Shown here: positions 1-10,081 of the stretch, piece after piece | Position numbering within the stretch: the stretch's first letter is position 1 | Layout of the letters: each line of letters starts with the position of its first letter | DNA from: Sodalis ligni | Lineage (GTDB): Bacteria > Pseudomonadota > Gammaproteobacteria > Enterobacterales > Enterobacteriaceae | Direction of reading: 5' to 3' | Length of the DNA stretch: 64,000 nucleotides | Assembly: GCF_016865525.2 (NCBI RefSeq) | Contig: NZ_CP075169.1 | Coordinates: 3,100,337 to 3,164,336, forward strand | The notes under the pieces: generated by a model | The model's database searches: none | What the model saw: only the letters and a program-made list of their open reading frames with translations | Told to the model about the DNA's origin: nothing | Position numbers and translations under genes: made by a program

Positions 1-393
1 CCGAAAAGCACCGGACGGGAACACTTTAACCTGGGCTGGTTGAACCAGCAACTGGGCCAGTTTATGCCGATACCGCCGAGGGATGTTCAGGCGACCCTGG
101 CTGAGCTCACCGCCCGGAGTATCTCCCAGCAGGTCATGTTATCCGGCGGCTGTGAGCATTTGCTGGTTTGCGGCGGCGGCGTCCGCAATCCGCTGGTGAT
201 GGCCAGGCTGTCGGCGCTGCTGCCGGGAATTGAGGTAAGTCCTACTGACAAATACGGCGTCAGCGGCGACGATATGGAGGCCTTGGCATTCGCCTGGCTT
301 GCCTGCCGCACGCTGTCGGGTTTGCCGGGGAACTTGCCTTCGGTGACCGGCGCCAGCCGGGAAACCTTGCTCGGAGCGATTTATCCGGTCTGA
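1..393 (+). CDS. anmK: anhydro-N-acetylmuramic acid kinase, 3' part
   Basis: Cytoplasmic kinase that opens and phosphorylates 1,6-anhydro-MurNAc to MurNAc-6-P during murein recycling. The reading frame is open from base 1, so the gene starts upstream of the window; 130 C-terminal residues remain. The first codons read [11 protein letters not shown], the conserved AnmK signature, followed by the glycine-rich [11 protein letters not shown] segment and a [12 protein letters not shown] block typical of the family's C-terminal ASKHA domain. A TTG at 40 is internal, not a start. The downstream neighbour is mliC, as in E. coli. Confidence 0.93.
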   Translation, partial: PKSTGREHFNLGWLNQQLGQFMPIPPRDVQATLAELTARSISQQVMLSGGCEHLLVCGGGVRNPLVMARLSALLPGIEVSPTDKYGVSGDDMEALAFAWLACRTLSGLPGNLPSVTGASRETLLGAIYPV

Positions 394-436
394 ACAGGGA
401 CATCGTTTATCCACATGTTCAACCGGGAGCAAAATA

Positions 437-763
437 ATGAAAAGAGTGATTTTCTGCCTGACCGTGCTAAGCGTGCTCGCCACCGGCGCCTGTTCCCGTC
501 TGCACCGCGGCCCCGACGTGCAGGCGCTTCATTATCAATGCGGCACCACGCCGTTGACGGTACGGCAAAATAACCGGCTGTCGCAGGTCAGCCTGATACT
601 TGACGGCAAACAGTTAACCTTGCCGCAGGTGGCTTCCGCTTCGGGCGTTCGCTACGATAACGGCCACTATAGCTTCTGGTCGAAAGGGAATCGGGCATTT
701 ATCGAGCGCGATGGACGCGTCATCATTGATGATTGCATCCTGAACGGGGAGAGCGGTAAATGA
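437..763 (+). CDS. mliC: c-type lysozyme inhibitor lipoprotein MliC
   Basis: Membrane-bound lysozyme inhibitor, 108 aa, the usual size. It has a hydrophobic N-terminal signal ending LATGAC, a slightly unorthodox lipobox, so the lipidated Cys would be residue 19. The mature part keeps the family core: YQC near residue 35, the SASG.RY.NGHYSFWSKG block that inserts into the lysozyme active site, and the partner cysteine in IDDC. It is placed between anmK and pdxH as in E. coli. A GGGAGC ribosome site precedes the ATG. Function is assigned by family; the sequence itself shows the lipoprotein signal and the inhibitor core. Confidence 0.9.
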   Translation: MKRVIFCLTVLSVLATGACSRLHRGPDVQALHYQCGTTPLTVRQNNRLSQVSLILDGKQLTLPQVASASGVRYDNGHYSFWSKGNRAFIERDGRVIIDDCILNGESGK

Positions 764-821
764 TTGAGATTTTTAACCACGCGGCGCACAATAAAGCCAC
801 GGTTTCACGCTATATACCATT

Positions 822-1472
822 ATGACTGAACAGAAAATTGATATCGCCGACCTGCGTCGGGAATATACCCGCGGCGGCTTGCGGCGGGCGGATTTAACGG
901 CGGAACCGATGGATTTGTTCGAGCTTTGGCTCAGGCAGGCCTGCGAGGCGCAGCTCGCCGATCCCACCGCCATGTGCGTGGCGACCGTGGACGAGTCCGG
1001 ACAACCCTATCAGCGCATGGTTCTGCTCAAGCACTTCGACGCCGCCGGCATGGTATTCTATACCAACCTGGGCAGTCGCAAGGCAACGCAGCTGGCGCAC
1101 AACAACCGCATCAGCCTCCATTTTCCCTGGCATAGCCTGGAGCGCCAGGTTATGGTGCTGGGCCGCGCGGAACGCTTGTCGGTGTTTGAGGTCTTGAAAT
1201 ATTTTCACAGCCGGCCCAAGGACAGCCAAATCGGCGCCTGGGTCTCGCAACAGTCCAGCCGCATCTCCACCCGCGGGGTGCTGGAGAGCAAATTCCTCGA
1301 GCTGAAACAGAAATTCCAGCAGGGCGAAGTGCCGCTGCCCAGTTTTTGGGGCGGTTATCGCGTGGTTATCGATACCATGGAGTTTTGGCAGGGAGGTGAA
1401 CACCGGCTGCACGATCGGTTTATCTATCAGCGCCAGGACGCGGGCTGGCGCATCGACCGCCTGGCCCCTTAA
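822..1472 (+). CDS. pdxH: pyridoxamine 5'-phosphate oxidase
   Basis: FMN enzyme oxidising PNP and PMP to pyridoxal 5'-phosphate, the last step of B6 synthesis and salvage. At 216 aa it matches the E. coli enzyme (218 aa) nearly end to end. Visible blocks are [12 protein letters not shown] at the N-terminus, [19 protein letters not shown] (FMN phosphate binding), [12 protein letters not shown], and the C-terminal [12 protein letters not shown] signature ending IDRLAP. The gene lies 58 bp after mliC and directly before tyrS. The ATG at 822 has only a weak ribosome-binding site, but no better start is in frame. Confidence 0.96.
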   Translation: MTEQKIDIADLRREYTRGGLRRADLTAEPMDLFELWLRQACEAQLADPTAMCVATVDESGQPYQRMVLLKHFDAAGMVFYTNLGSRKATQLAHNNRISLHFPWHSLERQVMVLGRAERLSVFEVLKYFHSRPKDSQIGAWVSQQSSRISTRGVLESKFLELKQKFQQGEVPLPSFWGGYRVVIDTMEFWQGGEHRLHDRFIYQRQDAGWRIDRLAP

Positions 1473-1538
1473 TCCCTTTCTTCATTATGCTATTCGCAGC
1501 ACTTTATCACTCAATTTGTATATTACGGAGTTTTTTTG

Positions 1539-2813
1539 ATGGCAAGCAGCAACCTGATACGACAATTGCAAGAGCGGGGCTTGATAGCCCAGGTAACGGA
1601 TGAGGCCGCGCTTTCCGAGCGGCTGGCTCAGGGGCCGCTCTCGTTGTATTGCGGTTTCGACCCGACCGCCGACAGCTTGCATTTGGGACATTTGGTGCCG
1701 CTGCTGTGTTTAAAGCGTTTCCAATTGGCCGGACACCGTCCGGTGGCGCTGGTGGGCGGGGCTACCGGCTTGATTGGCGATCCCAGCTTCAAGGCCGTTG
1801 AGCGCAAATTGAATACCGCCGAAACGGTGCAGGAGTGGGTGGATAAAATCCGCCGGCAGGTATCGCCGTTCCTGGATTTTGACTGCGGCGAGAACAGCGC
1901 GGTAGCGGCAAATAACTACGACTGGTTCGGTAGCATGAATGTCCTGACCTTCCTGCGGGACATCGGCAAGCATTTTTCCGTCAACCAAATGATCAATAAA
2001 GAAGCGGTGAAGCAGCGCCTCAACCGTGACGATGTGGGAATTTCCTTTACCGAGTTTTCCTACAACTTGCTGCAGGGCTATGATTTTGCCTGTTTGAACA
2101 AGCAATATGGCGTTGAGCTGCAGATCGGCGGGTCCGATCAGTGGGGGAATATCACTTCCGGCATCGATTTGACGCGGCGCATGCATCAAAAGACGGTGTA
2201 CGGTTTGACCGTGCCGCTCATCACCAAAGCGGACGGCACCAAGTTCGGTAAAACGGAAGGCGGCGCGGTATGGCTGGACCCGCTGAAAACCAGTCCCTAC
2301 AAGTTTTACCAGTTTTGGATCAACACCGCCGACGCCGACGTTTACCGGTTTTTAAAATTCTTCACCTTTATGCCCATTGAAGAGATCAATGCCCTGGAAG
2401 CGGAAGATAGCAACAGCGGGACCGCACCCAGGGCGCAATATGTGCTGGCGGAGCAAGTGACGCGCCTGGTGCACGGAGACGCAGGGCTGGCGGCGGCGGT
2501 GCGTATTACCCAGAGCCTGTTTTCCGGCTCATTGCAGGATCTTACCGCCAACGACCTGCAACAGCTGGCCCAGGACGGTATGCCGGTGATTACGCTGCAA
2601 AACGGCGCGGATCTGCAACAGGCGCTGGTGGATGCGCAACTGGTGCCATCCCGCGGTCAGGCCCGTTCGCTGATTTCTTCCAACGCTATTGCCGTGAACG
2701 GTGAAAAACAGTCCTCGGCGGAATATGTCTTTACGGACGCCGACCGCCTGTTTGAGCGTTATACCCTGTTGCGGCGCGGCAAGAAAAATTACTGTTTGAT
2801 CAGTTGGAATTAA
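1539..2813 (+). CDS. tyrS: tyrosyl-tRNA synthetase
   Basis: Class I aminoacyl-tRNA synthetase charging tRNA-Tyr. It is 424 aa, identical in length to E. coli TyrS. The N-terminal Rossmann domain carries HLGHL (the HIGH motif) and the KFGKT form of the KMSKS loop. The C-terminal S4-like RNA-binding domain begins around residue 355 ([10 protein letters not shown]) and ends [13 protein letters not shown] 1539 is chosen over an in-frame TTG one codon upstream because it sits about 8 bp after a TACGGAG ribosome site. In E. coli pdxY and gstA follow; here pdxY is missing. Confidence 0.97.
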   Translation: MASSNLIRQLQERGLIAQVTDEAALSERLAQGPLSLYCGFDPTADSLHLGHLVPLLCLKRFQLAGHRPVALVGGATGLIGDPSFKAVERKLNTAETVQEWVDKIRRQVSPFLDFDCGENSAVAANNYDWFGSMNVLTFLRDIGKHFSVNQMINKEAVKQRLNRDDVGISFTEFSYNLLQGYDFACLNKQYGVELQIGGSDQWGNITSGIDLTRRMHQKTVYGLTVPLITKADGTKFGKTEGGAVWLDPLKTSPYKFYQFWINTADADVYRFLKFFTFMPIEEINALEAEDSNSGTAPRAQYVLAEQVTRLVHGDAGLAAAVRITQSLFSGSLQDLTANDLQQLAQDGMPVITLQNGADLQQALVDAQLVPSRGQARSLISSNAIAVNGEKQSSAEYVFTDADRLFERYTLLRRGKKNYCLISWN

Positions 2814-2820
2814 AAGTATC

Positions 2821-2850
2821 GGCAGGGGACCGAAACCGGCCCCTGCGATT
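2821..2850. terminator. hairpin terminator between tyrS and gst
   Basis: Arms GCAGGGG (2822-2828) and CCCCTGC (2840-2846) form a GC-rich stem followed by a short T-containing stretch. It lies between the convergent ends of tyrS and the gst gene, so it could stop transcription from either side. Confidence 0.7.
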
Positions 2851-2862
2851 TTGTCGCTGGTG

Positions 2863-3483
2863 TTAATCAACCGCCTGGGATTCCGCCCGTTCGGCATGCA
2901 GCGCCGCAACCACGGACGGGCGAAGTTTTATCCGCTGGTAAAAATGCCCCACCGTCGGGGTGGCGTAGAGATCAAATCCCAACCGATCGGCCCAGGTCAG
3001 CATGGTAAACAGATAGGCATCCGCTACGCTGAACCTGCTGCCGAGCAAATAATCCTGACCGGCCATTTCCCGGTCGAGATAGAGCAATTTACTCTCCATT
3101 TGCTGGTGTACCTGCTCTTTGTAGTCCGGCGGCAGGTGGGTATCGAATAACGGGCTCAGGCCTTTATGCAGCTCGCTGGCGACATAATTGAGCCATTCCA
3201 TGGCCTGATAGCGTGACAGGGTGCCCGCCGGCGGGATCAATTGACGGTCCGGCACCAAATCCGCCAGGTACTGCACTATGGCCACGACTTCGGTCAGCAC
3301 GGTGCCGTCGTTCAACAACAGCGCCGGTACTTTGCCCTTCGGATTTATCGTCAGATAATCTTCGCCGTGCTCGGTTTTTTTAGTGCGAAAATCCACTTTT
3401 TCAATCGTGAAATCCAGTCCGGCCTCGCGCAGGGTAATGTGAGCGGTCAGCGAGCTTGCACCAGGCATATAGAAAAGCTTCAT
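2863..3483 (-). CDS. gstA: glutathione S-transferase, GstA family, with Ser at position 10
   Basis: Cytosolic beta-class GST, 206 aa versus 201 in E. coli, transferring glutathione to electrophiles. The N-terminal thioredoxin-like domain reads MKLFYMPGASSL; beta-class enzymes have a catalytic Cys at residue 10 (PGACSL), here replaced by Ser. The GSH-contact segment NPKGKVPALLL and His106 in the helical domain (SELHKGLSP) are kept. ATG 3483 is used because homology begins there; the longer ORF adds 27 unrelated residues. It is convergent with tyrS. The serine may make it a Ser-type GST or a non-catalytic binding form. Confidence 0.9.
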   Translation of the reverse strand: MKLFYMPGASSLTAHITLREAGLDFTIEKVDFRTKKTEHGEDYLTINPKGKVPALLLNDGTVLTEVVAIVQYLADLVPDRQLIPPAGTLSRYQAMEWLNYVASELHKGLSPLFDTHLPPDYKEQVHQQMESKLLYLDREMAGQDYLLGSRFSVADAYLFTMLTWADRLGFDLYATPTVGHFYQRIKLRPSVVAALHAERAESQAVD

Positions 3484-3621
3484 AAACGACCCCCCACGAT
3501 GATGCGTTCTCATAGAATACGTCCAACTTAGGTGGCAGGATAGCGATGGTTGCATCGCTGTCATAGTTTTTCATTCTGAAAGGCAAACAACGGCTGTTTT
3601 GCGGTAGCGCAACAGGGCAAG

Positions 3622-4257
3622 TCAGGCATAGACTTTTTCCCTGAACTCGCAGAGATCCTCAATCAGGCAAGAGCCGCAGCGCGGCTTGCGGGCGATACAG
3701 GTGTAACGTCCATGGAGAATCAGCCAGTGATGGCAATCAACCCGGAATTCAGCCGGCACGACCTTGATAAGCTTTTGCTCCACTGCCGCCACGTCCTTGC
3801 CCGGCGCGAACTCAGTGCGATTACAGACCCGGAAGATATGGGTATCAACGGCAATGGTAGGCCAGCCGAAGGCGGTATTCAATACCACGTTGGCGGTTTT
3901 CCTGCCCACGCCGGGCAGCGCTTCAAGCGCGGCGCGGTCTTCAGGTACCCGGCCCTGGTGCTGCTCCAGCAAAATCCGGCAGGTTTTGATGATATTTTCC
4001 GCCTTGCTGTTAAAAAGCCCGATGGACTTGATATGGCTTTTTATCCCTTCTGAGCCCAGAGCCAGCATGGCGGACGGGGTGCCGGCCACCGGAAACAGCG
4101 TGGCGGTGGCCTTGTTGACGCTGACGTCGGTGGCCTGGGCCGACAGCAATACGGCAATCAATAATTCAAACGGCGATCCGTAGCGCAGTTCGGTGGTGGG
4201 ATGGGGATTGGCCTCCCGCAAGCGGCTTAAAATGGCTATACGTTTAGCCTGATTCAT
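3622..4257 (-). CDS. nth: endonuclease III
   Basis: Base-excision repair DNA glycosylase/AP lyase for oxidised pyrimidines. It is 211 aa, the same as E. coli. Key features fall at canonical positions: the helix-hairpin-helix LPGVGRKTA with catalytic Lys120, Asp138 in VDTH, and a [4Fe-4S] cluster C-X6-C-X2-C-X5-C at the C-terminus (residues 187-203). It is the last gene of the rsx operon: its ATG overlaps the rsxE stop (ATGA), implying translational coupling, as in other enterics. Confidence 0.97.
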   Translation of the reverse strand: MNQAKRIAILSRLREANPHPTTELRYGSPFELLIAVLLSAQATDVSVNKATATLFPVAGTPSAMLALGSEGIKSHIKSIGLFNSKAENIIKTCRILLEQHQGRVPEDRAALEALPGVGRKTANVVLNTAFGWPTIAVDTHIFRVCNRTEFAPGKDVAAVEQKLIKVVPAEFRVDCHHWLILHGRYTCIARKPRCGSCLIEDLCEFREKVYA

Positions 4258-4946
4258 GATCCTGCCTGTTCCTGTTCCGTCGTTTGTCTTACCGCCGCCT
4301 GACGCTGCCGGGCTTTAAGCCGGTGGTCGATGACATGTTTTCCCGCCAGCATAAATCCCAGCCCGATAAAGGCGCCGGGGGGCAGCATGGCTATCAGGAA
4401 CGGGGTTTGCAGATGCAAAATGTCTATTCGCAGCGCTTTGGCCCACGGCCCCAGCAGCCGATCGGCGCCGTCGAACAGGGTACCGTTCCCCAGCAGTTCG
4501 CGGATGCCGCCGAGCACCACCAGGGCGCCGGTGGACCCCAGCCCCATAGCCAGTCCGTCCAGGGCCGACAGCGCCACCGGATTTTGCGAAGCGTAGGCTT
4601 CAGCCCGTCCCATGACTATACAGTTGGTGACGATAAGGGGAATGAAGATGCCCAGCGACTGATAAAGGCCGTAGGCATAGGCATTGATAAGCATCTGCAC
4701 CGTGGAGACCACCGAGGCGATGATCATCACATAAATAGGAATACGAATCTCGGCGGGCACGAAGCGTCGCAGCGCCGAGACAGCGCCATTGGTGCAGGTC
4801 ATTACCAGCGTGGTGGCTAAACCCAGGCCGAGGGCGTTGGTCACGGTATTGGATACCGCCAGCAAGGGGCACAGGCCCAATAGCTGCACCAGCGAAGAGT
4901 TATTTTCCCATAGGCCCTGGCGCAAAAGTCGTCTGGCTTCACTCAT
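4254..4946 (-). CDS. rsxE: electron transport complex subunit RsxE
   Basis: Integral membrane subunit of the Rsx (Rnf-type) complex, which in E. coli keeps SoxR reduced. It is 230 aa, with several hydrophobic helices and the conserved segments [31 protein letters not shown] and [12 protein letters not shown], homologous to RsxA. The start at 4946 follows a strong GAGGAGAG site; an upstream in-frame ATG adds eight residues without homology. The first bases overlap the 3' end of rsxG and the stop overlaps nth. Confidence 0.95.
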   Translation of the reverse strand: MSEARRLLRQGLWENNSSLVQLLGLCPLLAVSNTVTNALGLGLATTLVMTCTNGAVSALRRFVPAEIRIPIYVMIIASVVSTVQMLINAYAYGLYQSLGIFIPLIVTNCIVMGRAEAYASQNPVALSALDGLAMGLGSTGALVVLGGIRELLGNGTLFDGADRLLGPWAKALRIDILHLQTPFLIAMLPPGAFIGLGFMLAGKHVIDHRLKARQRQAAVRQTTEQEQAGS

Positions 4947-5574
4947 TTTCTCTCCTCCCGCATGTGGCAACGCCCTGCATATCTTCCGGCAGGGTCTCCA
5001 GATAAAGCGCCGTGCGTTTCACCGCGTTCACCACCGCGCGAGGCGTGATGGTGGCGCCGGTAAACTGATCGAAGCCGCCGCCGTCTTTTTTGACCGCCCA
5101 GAAGCCATCTTCCGCCGAATCAACCCTTTTACCGCTGAAATAGGTTATCCAATCCGAGACGCGCAGTTCAATCTTGTCTCCCAGCCCCGGCGTTTCATGA
5201 TGTTCGGTAACCCGTGCGCCCAATACGTTGCCGTGAAAGTCCGCGCCCACCAGTAGCTGGATGGAGCCGGAGTAGCCGTCCGGCGCCGTGGACTCTATGG
5301 CCGCCGCCACGGCTTTACCCTGTTTGCGGGCCAGGTAGAGCCGGTGGGGGTTCGCATTGCCCAGTGCGCTGTCCGTCACCAGATAGCACTCCGCCAGCAT
5401 ATCATTATCATGCAGCCCCGGCGGCACCACTTCATCGAGCAATTGCCGCTGCTGATTGACGGCCTGTTGCCGGATGGCGGGTTCGGTGAGGGCGTGCACC
5501 AGGGCGGTAAGCGCGGTGAACAGGGCGGCAAAGGCCGCCAGGGTAATGCCGTGCTTGCGCATAATGCTCAACAT
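4939..5574 (-). CDS. rsxG: electron transport complex subunit RsxG (flavoprotein)
   Basis: Periplasm-facing FMN-binding subunit of the Rsx complex, 211 aa. One N-terminal transmembrane helix ([20 protein letters not shown]) anchors a soluble domain. The FMN-binding domain shows [16 protein letters not shown] and [12 protein letters not shown], and it has the flavinylation motif [11 protein letters not shown], where FMN is joined to Thr through a phosphoester. The start at 5574 follows GAGGAG and matches the E. coli start (MLKTIRKHG). It lies 10 bp after rsxD and overlaps rsxE by 8 bp. Confidence 0.95.
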   Translation of the reverse strand: MLSIMRKHGITLAAFAALFTALTALVHALTEPAIRQQAVNQQRQLLDEVVPPGLHDNDMLAECYLVTDSALGNANPHRLYLARKQGKAVAAAIESTAPDGYSGSIQLLVGADFHGNVLGARVTEHHETPGLGDKIELRVSDWITYFSGKRVDSAEDGFWAVKKDGGGFDQFTGATITPRAVVNAVKRTALYLETLPEDMQGVATCGRRENE

Positions 5575-5584
5575 CCGGCGCTCC

Positions 5585-6636
5585 TCATGGATGTCCGTAG
5601 GCACGGGGCTGGGTATAATGATCGATAAGCGGCACGCAGATATTCGCCAGCAATACGGCAAAAGCCACCCCTTCGGGGTAGCCGCCGTAGGTGCGAATAA
5701 GCCAGACCAGACCGCCGGTCAGCGCGCCGAATATCAGCCGCCCGCGATGGGTGGTGGAGGCGGTTACCGGATCGGTGGCGATAAAAAACGCCCCCAGCAT
5801 GGTGGCGCCGGAAAACAGGTGCAGCATCGGCGGCGGCGCGGCCTGGGGCATCAACAGCCAGGCCAGGACGGCGCAAAACCCAGGCTCGCCAGAAAGGCGA
5901 TGGGGATATGCCAACTGATGATGTTGCGCAGCAGCAGATACAAGCCGCCCGCCAGGAAACCAAGATTGACCCATTGCCAGCCCAGCCCCCCCAGCCAGCC
6001 GTTATAAAGCGGCTGTTGCAAAAGCCGGGCCGCATCGCGGCCGGCATGCAGGCCGGTTTTGTAATTATCCAGCGGGGTGGCCTGGGTAATCCCGTCAAAC
6101 CCCTGGCGCACCTGCTGTAAATCCAGACCCAGGGACGTATGGCCGGAAAAAATAAGCCCCAGGGTATCCGCCAGTCCGGCGGGGTGCAGCCGCATGCTCT
6201 CTTCCGGCAGCCAACTGGTCATTTGTACCGGAAAAGAGATAAGCACTATGACATACCCCACCATGGCCGGATTGAAGGGATTATGCCCCAGGCCGCCGTA
6301 AAGCTGCTTGGCAATGATAATGGCGCACAGCGTCGCCAGGACAATGACCCACCAGGGACCCAAGGGCGGCAGGCTTAACCCCAGCAGGACAGCCGTCAGC
6401 AGCGCGGAGTAGTCGGTGAGTTTTGCCGGTACGGATTGTTTGCGCAGCGCCGCCGCCGCCGCCTCGGCCAGCAATGCGGTGATGCAGGCCAACACCACCT
6501 GAATCAACGTGCCGTAACCGAAGAAATAGCTCAGGGCGAGGAAGCCCGGCAGGCATGCCGCAATCACCTGCGACATGATCTGGCCGGTGGTTAACCGGTT
6601 ATGGGTAAATGGTGAACTCGCTATTCTGAAAGCCAT
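5585..6636 (-). pseudogene. rsxD: electron transport complex subunit RsxD, one frameshift
   Basis: Multi-helix FMN-carrying Rnf-type subunit. The first frame (6636 down to 5851) gives 261 aa, starting MAFRIASSPFTHN and including the TQATPLDNYKTG flavinylation-type segment. It then runs into 11 unrelated residues and a stop. The second frame continues in perfect register with the family ([21 protein letters not shown], the [11 protein letters not shown] loop) to 5585. One missing T in a T run (plus-strand AAAA at 5875-5878) explains the break; restored length is about 350 aa (E. coli 352). The site reads GGGTTTT in codon phase G-GGT-TTT, a formal -1 slippery heptamer, so recoding is possible, but deletion or sequence error is likelier. 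rsxC's stop abuts the start. Confidence 0.85.
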
Positions 6637-8316
6637 TTATTCCTCTTGAGGCTGTTTTGCAGCGGCGGCTTTACGGGCTTTTACCCGGGCAATGGCGGCG
6701 GCGACGGCATCCTGCTGCTGATGATGCAGGTCAGAAGTGACGCCGTCACCGTCAGCAGCAGGCCGCTGCGGCGCGCCGGACGCCATGGACACGACTTTTG
6801 TCGCGCTGGAGGGGGCGGTATCACCAAGGGATACTTTTGCCGGCATCCGCGGGACGATTTCGTCCAGCTTCACCGCCGCCTGCCGGTGGCGCAGTTCTCT
6901 GGCTGTTTTTTCCCGTTCGCGCCGGGCAAGCTTGGCCTCATAACGCGCCCTGGCGGTGGCTGATTTTTCCGCTTCCCCATCGAGGGCCCGGATCTCCGCT
7001 TTTTCCCGACGGTAATAGTGCACCAGCGGGATATTGCTCGGGCAAACATAGGCGCAGGCTCCGCATTCTATGCAATCGAACAGATGATGGCGCCGGGCCT
7101 TGTCGTGCTCCTGGCCGCGGCTGAACCAATAAAGCTGCTGGGGCAGCAGTCCGGCCGGGCAGGCATCGGCGCACAGGCTGCAGCGAATGCAGGCTTGCTC
7201 GGGCTGCGCTTTGGCCAGCTCCCCGGCGGCGGGGGCCATGATACAATTACTGATCTTGACGATGGGGACATCGAGAGACGGCAGGGTAAATCCCATCAAT
7301 GGCCCGCCCATGATAATCAACTGCTCCCCTTCGGCAACAAAGCCCGCATGGCGCAGCAGATGCCCCACCGGGGTGCCGATGCGCCCCCAGACATTGCCCG
7401 GCTGTTTCAAGGCGCCGCCGGACAGCGTCACCACCCGTTCGGTAAGAGGCTCCCCGTCTATTACCGCCCGCTTGATGGCGAAAACCGTGCCCACATTCAG
7501 CATCAACACGCCGATGGAGGCCGAATGTTGACCGAAGGGTACTTCCCGCCCGGTAAGGATTTTCGTCAGCTGCTTGGCGCCGCCGGAAGGATATTTGGTC
7601 GGCACCACCCGCAGCAGGTAATTCGGCCGCTGCGCCAATGCCTGCTCCAGGGCGGATGCGGCGGCCGGTTTGTTATCCTCGATGCCGATGAGTACGCGCC
7701 CGGGGGCGACGGCATGGGCCACCACATCAATGCCCGCGACAATTTCATGGGCCCGTTCCCGCATCAGCCGGTCGTCGGCGGTAATATAAGGCTCGCATTC
7801 CGCGGCGTTGATAATCAGGGTCTCAACGCTGCCGCCGCCGGTGATTTTGGCGGCGGTGGGGAAACCCGCGCCGCCCAAACCGGCGATGCCGGCCTGATGT
7901 ATCCGATTCAGCACCCACTGGGCGCTATACCGGCGGAAATCGGCCGCCGGCTGCAACGGGCACCAGCTGTCCAAGCCGTCGGCGCGCAGGATGATACAAA
8001 GCTCAGCCAGCGCCGACGGATGAGCGGTGATATGGGAAGTAATAGACTCAATCACCCCGGAGGTGGGAGCATGGACCGGCAAGGTGCGCCCCAGGCCGCG
8101 GGTCAGGGGCTGTCCGCGCAGCACCCGGTCGCCGGCGGCGACGCACAGTTCACCCTCCGGTCCAAGATGCTGCTTGAGAGGGATAATGAGCTGGTCCGGC
8201 AACGGCACCGCGCGCAGCGGCGTACCGCTGGACTGCTCCTTCATTTCCGGAGGATAAATGCCGCCGTCAAATTCCCAGATGCGGTCTTTGCGCAGTTCGG
8301 CGAATAAATTAAACAT
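6637..8316 (-). CDS. rsxC: electron transport complex subunit RsxC
   Basis: Peripheral NADH/FMN-type iron-sulfur subunit of the Rsx complex, 559 aa. The N-terminal part carries the RnfC barrel and Rossmann-type segments ([39 protein letters not shown]). Two ferredoxin-type clusters follow, [12 protein letters not shown] and [12 protein letters not shown], near residues 370-420. The C-terminus is a charged Ala/Lys/Arg-rich tail, clearly shorter than the long repeat tail of E. coli RsxC (740 aa). The start overlaps the end of rsxB by 8 bp. A perfect matS site lies inside the coding region of the tail. Confidence 0.94.
   Translation of the reverse strand: MFNLFAELRKDRIWEFDGGIYPPEMKEQSSGTPLRAVPLPDQLIIPLKQHLGPEGELCVAAGDRVLRGQPLTRGLGRTLPVHAPTSGVIESITSHITAHPSALAELCIILRADGLDSWCPLQPAADFRRYSAQWVLNRIHQAGIAGLGGAGFPTAAKITGGGSVETLIINAAECEPYITADDRLMRERAHEIVAGIDVVAHAVAPGRVLIGIEDNKPAAASALEQALAQRPNYLLRVVPTKYPSGGAKQLTKILTGREVPFGQHSASIGVLMLNVGTVFAIKRAVIDGEPLTERVVTLSGGALKQPGNVWGRIGTPVGHLLRHAGFVAEGEQLIIMGGPLMGFTLPSLDVPIVKISNCIMAPAAGELAKAQPEQACIRCSLCADACPAGLLPQQLYWFSRGQEHDKARRHHLFDCIECGACAYVCPSNIPLVHYYRREKAEIRALDGEAEKSATARARYEAKLARREREKTARELRHRQAAVKLDEIVPRMPAKVSLGDTAPSSATKVVSMASGAPQRPAADGDGVTSDLHHQQQDAVAAAIARVKARKAAAAKQPQEE
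6737..6749. other. matS site (MatP binding, Ter macrodomain)
   Basis: GTGACGCCGTCAC matches the published matS consensus GTGACRNYGTCAC at every position. It lies inside rsxC. MatP bound to such sites organises the terminus macrodomain, which agrees with tus, Ter and dif in the same window. A chance perfect match is possible but unlikely. Confidence 0.75.
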
Positions 8317-8884
8317 GGTGCTCCAGGGAAATGACCTGAACCGGGATGCGGGAAAGATCCCACTTCCAATTTAGCACGGTGTCCGCCAGCGGCCGCATTT
8401 CAATGCAGTCGGTCGGGCAGGGCGCGACGCATAAATCACAGCCGGTGCAGAGCTCGCTCACCACCGTATGCACCGCACGGGTGGTGCCGATAATGGCATC
8501 CACCGGACACGCCTGGATACATTTGGTGCAGCCGATGCAGTTGGCCTCATCGATCCAGGCCACGGTGGCCACGGGGCGGGACGCCTCGCCGCCGCCGTCC
8601 AGCGGCTGCGGTTCCACGTTCATCAAACCGGCGATTTTCAGCATCACCGGTTCTCCGCCGGGGGCGCACTTGTTGATTTTTTCGCCATGGACCGCCACCG
8701 CTTCGGCATAAGGCTTGCAGCCGGGATAACCGCACTGCGCGCACTGGCTTTGGGGCAGCAAGGCATCGATCTGTCCGGCGACCGGATCCTCTTCTACGGT
8801 AAAGCGGCGGGCGGCAAACCCCAGCAGGGCCCCGCATAGCAAAGCCAGCAGGCTGAGCGCGCCGACGGCATAGACCAAGACCAT
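8309..8884 (-). CDS. rsxB: electron transport complex subunit RsxB (ferredoxin)
   Basis: Polyferredoxin subunit, 191 aa (E. coli 192). An N-terminal transmembrane helix is followed by the four-cysteine Fe-S domain CAQCGYPGC...C and two [4Fe-4S] ferredoxin motifs, [16 protein letters not shown] and [16 protein letters not shown]. The C-terminus [16 protein letters not shown] is conserved. The ATG overlaps the restored rsxA stop (TGATG), so the two genes are translationally coupled when rsxA is read in full. Confidence 0.96.
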   Translation of the reverse strand: MVLVYAVGALSLLALLCGALLGFAARRFTVEEDPVAGQIDALLPQSQCAQCGYPGCKPYAEAVAVHGEKINKCAPGGEPVMLKIAGLMNVEPQPLDGGGEASRPVATVAWIDEANCIGCTKCIQACPVDAIIGTTRAVHTVVSELCTGCDLCVAPCPTDCIEMRPLADTVLNWKWDLSRIPVQVISLEHHV

Positions 8885-9464
8885 CAGAATTTCACCAGCC
8901 CGCTAAAGCCCATAAAGGCCAGCGACATCAGCCCGGCGGTCACCAGGGCGATGGACGAACCTTGAAGGGCGCCGGTACGTCGGCCACCGCCAGGCGTTCC
9001 CGGATGGCGGAGAACAGGATCATCACCAGTGAGAAGCCCGCCGCGGCGCTGAAACCATACACCGCGGACTGCAGGAAGTTATGGGCAAGATTGATATTGA
9101 GCAGCGCCACGCCGAGTACCGCGCAGTTGGTGGTGATAAGCGGCAGGAAAATGCCCAGCAGACGGTAGAGGGAGGGGCTGGTCTTTCGCACCACCAGTTC
9201 GGTGAACTGCACCACCACCGCGATAATAAAAATAAAGGAAAGGGTACGTAAATAGGCCAGATCCAGGGGTTGCAGGATAAAGTCATTTATCAGCCAGGCG
9301 CAGATGGACGCCAGCGTCATGACGAAGGTAGTGGCCATGCCCATACCCATTGCCGTTTCCAGCTTTTTGGATACGCCCATAAACGGGCATAAGCCGAGAA
9401 ATTTGACCAGGACGAAATTATTTACCAGCACCGTGCCGATAAACAGTAGCAGGTAACCATTCAT
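8884..9464 (-). pseudogene. rsxA: electron transport complex subunit RsxA, 3' frameshift
   Basis: Six-helix membrane subunit of the Rsx complex. The first 170 or so residues match RsxA very closely ([47 protein letters not shown]). The frame then switches to KVRPSPW and stops at 8940. Adding one C in the TTC-AAGG segment (minus strand, near 8964) restores a frame ending GFSGLVKF at 8884 and gives 193 aa, exactly the E. coli length. The lost part is the last transmembrane helix. ATG 9464 is preferred to one four codons upstream because it matches the family start. Real decay or a one-base sequence error cannot be separated here. Confidence 0.85.
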
Positions 9465-9610
9465 TGCCGTACCCATTTAAAAAGACGCGGGCTATTATCC
9501 GGCATAGGTTCCCTTTCGACAACACAGTTTCCGTAGGGTTATTATCCGCCGGCGGCCGGTATGCCCTATGCCGATAGCGGATTTCCGCCTTCCGGTGGCC
9601 ATGGCTAATA

Positions 9611-10081
9611 TCATGGCTGGATAAAGGTATGCTTAACCCGCTGCGAGCGTTTTATGTAAGGCACGCCGAGAGCCGCCGCCAGCAGCGGCCAGTATAGCTG
9701 GTGCAGCGCCAACTGGTCGGTGATAGGGGAAAAGGCAAAAGCCTTCAGGGCCAATAAAACCCCCGCCAGCAGCCAGAGGATAAATATCTTGGGAAAGCGC
9801 AGGGAGCGTCGGAGCATCAGCCGCAGCGTCCAGAAGGTAAAACACCACATGGCGGCGGCGGTGAGCAGCGAGGCCAGCCATTGCAGACCGAACATGGAGT
9901 GTTGCGCGGACTGTGAAAGCGCGTCCCAGTGGTTCACCAGCGCCAGCAGGAAGATAATGATGAAAGGGCTGGCGCTGAAAAGCCCCCCCCAAGGGGAGGC
10001 CGTCGCGACCCACACCCAGCCGCCGATACGCGGCGGGGAGCCCGCCGGAGCGTGGCCGGCGTTCAAATCACGAACCGCCAT
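9611..10081 (-). CDS. ydgK: inner membrane protein, YdgK/DUF2569-like
   Basis: A 156-aa protein with about four hydrophobic segments and an N-terminal RIGGW motif, as in DUF2569 proteins. The position between cnu and rsxA is that of E. coli ydgK, which is the main support for the name; function is unknown. The assigned ATG overlaps the end of cnu by 19 bp, which suggests co-transcription with cnu. A run of eight C bases lies inside at about 9983-9990, so the N-terminal frame near ASPWGGLF deserves caution. Confidence 0.65.
   Translation of the reverse strand: MAVRDLNAGHAPAGSPPRIGGWVWVATASPWGGLFSASPFIIIFLLALVNHWDALSQSAQHSMFGLQWLASLLTAAAMWCFTFWTLRLMLRRSLRFPKIFILWLLAGVLLALKAFAFSPITDQLALHQLYWPLLAAALGVPYIKRSQRVKHTFIQP

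Noticed and set aside
7018..8307. A 429-codon plus-strand frame opposite rsxC
   Set aside because: GC-rich antisense shadow; composition and lack of homology indicate no gene, while rsxC is unambiguous.
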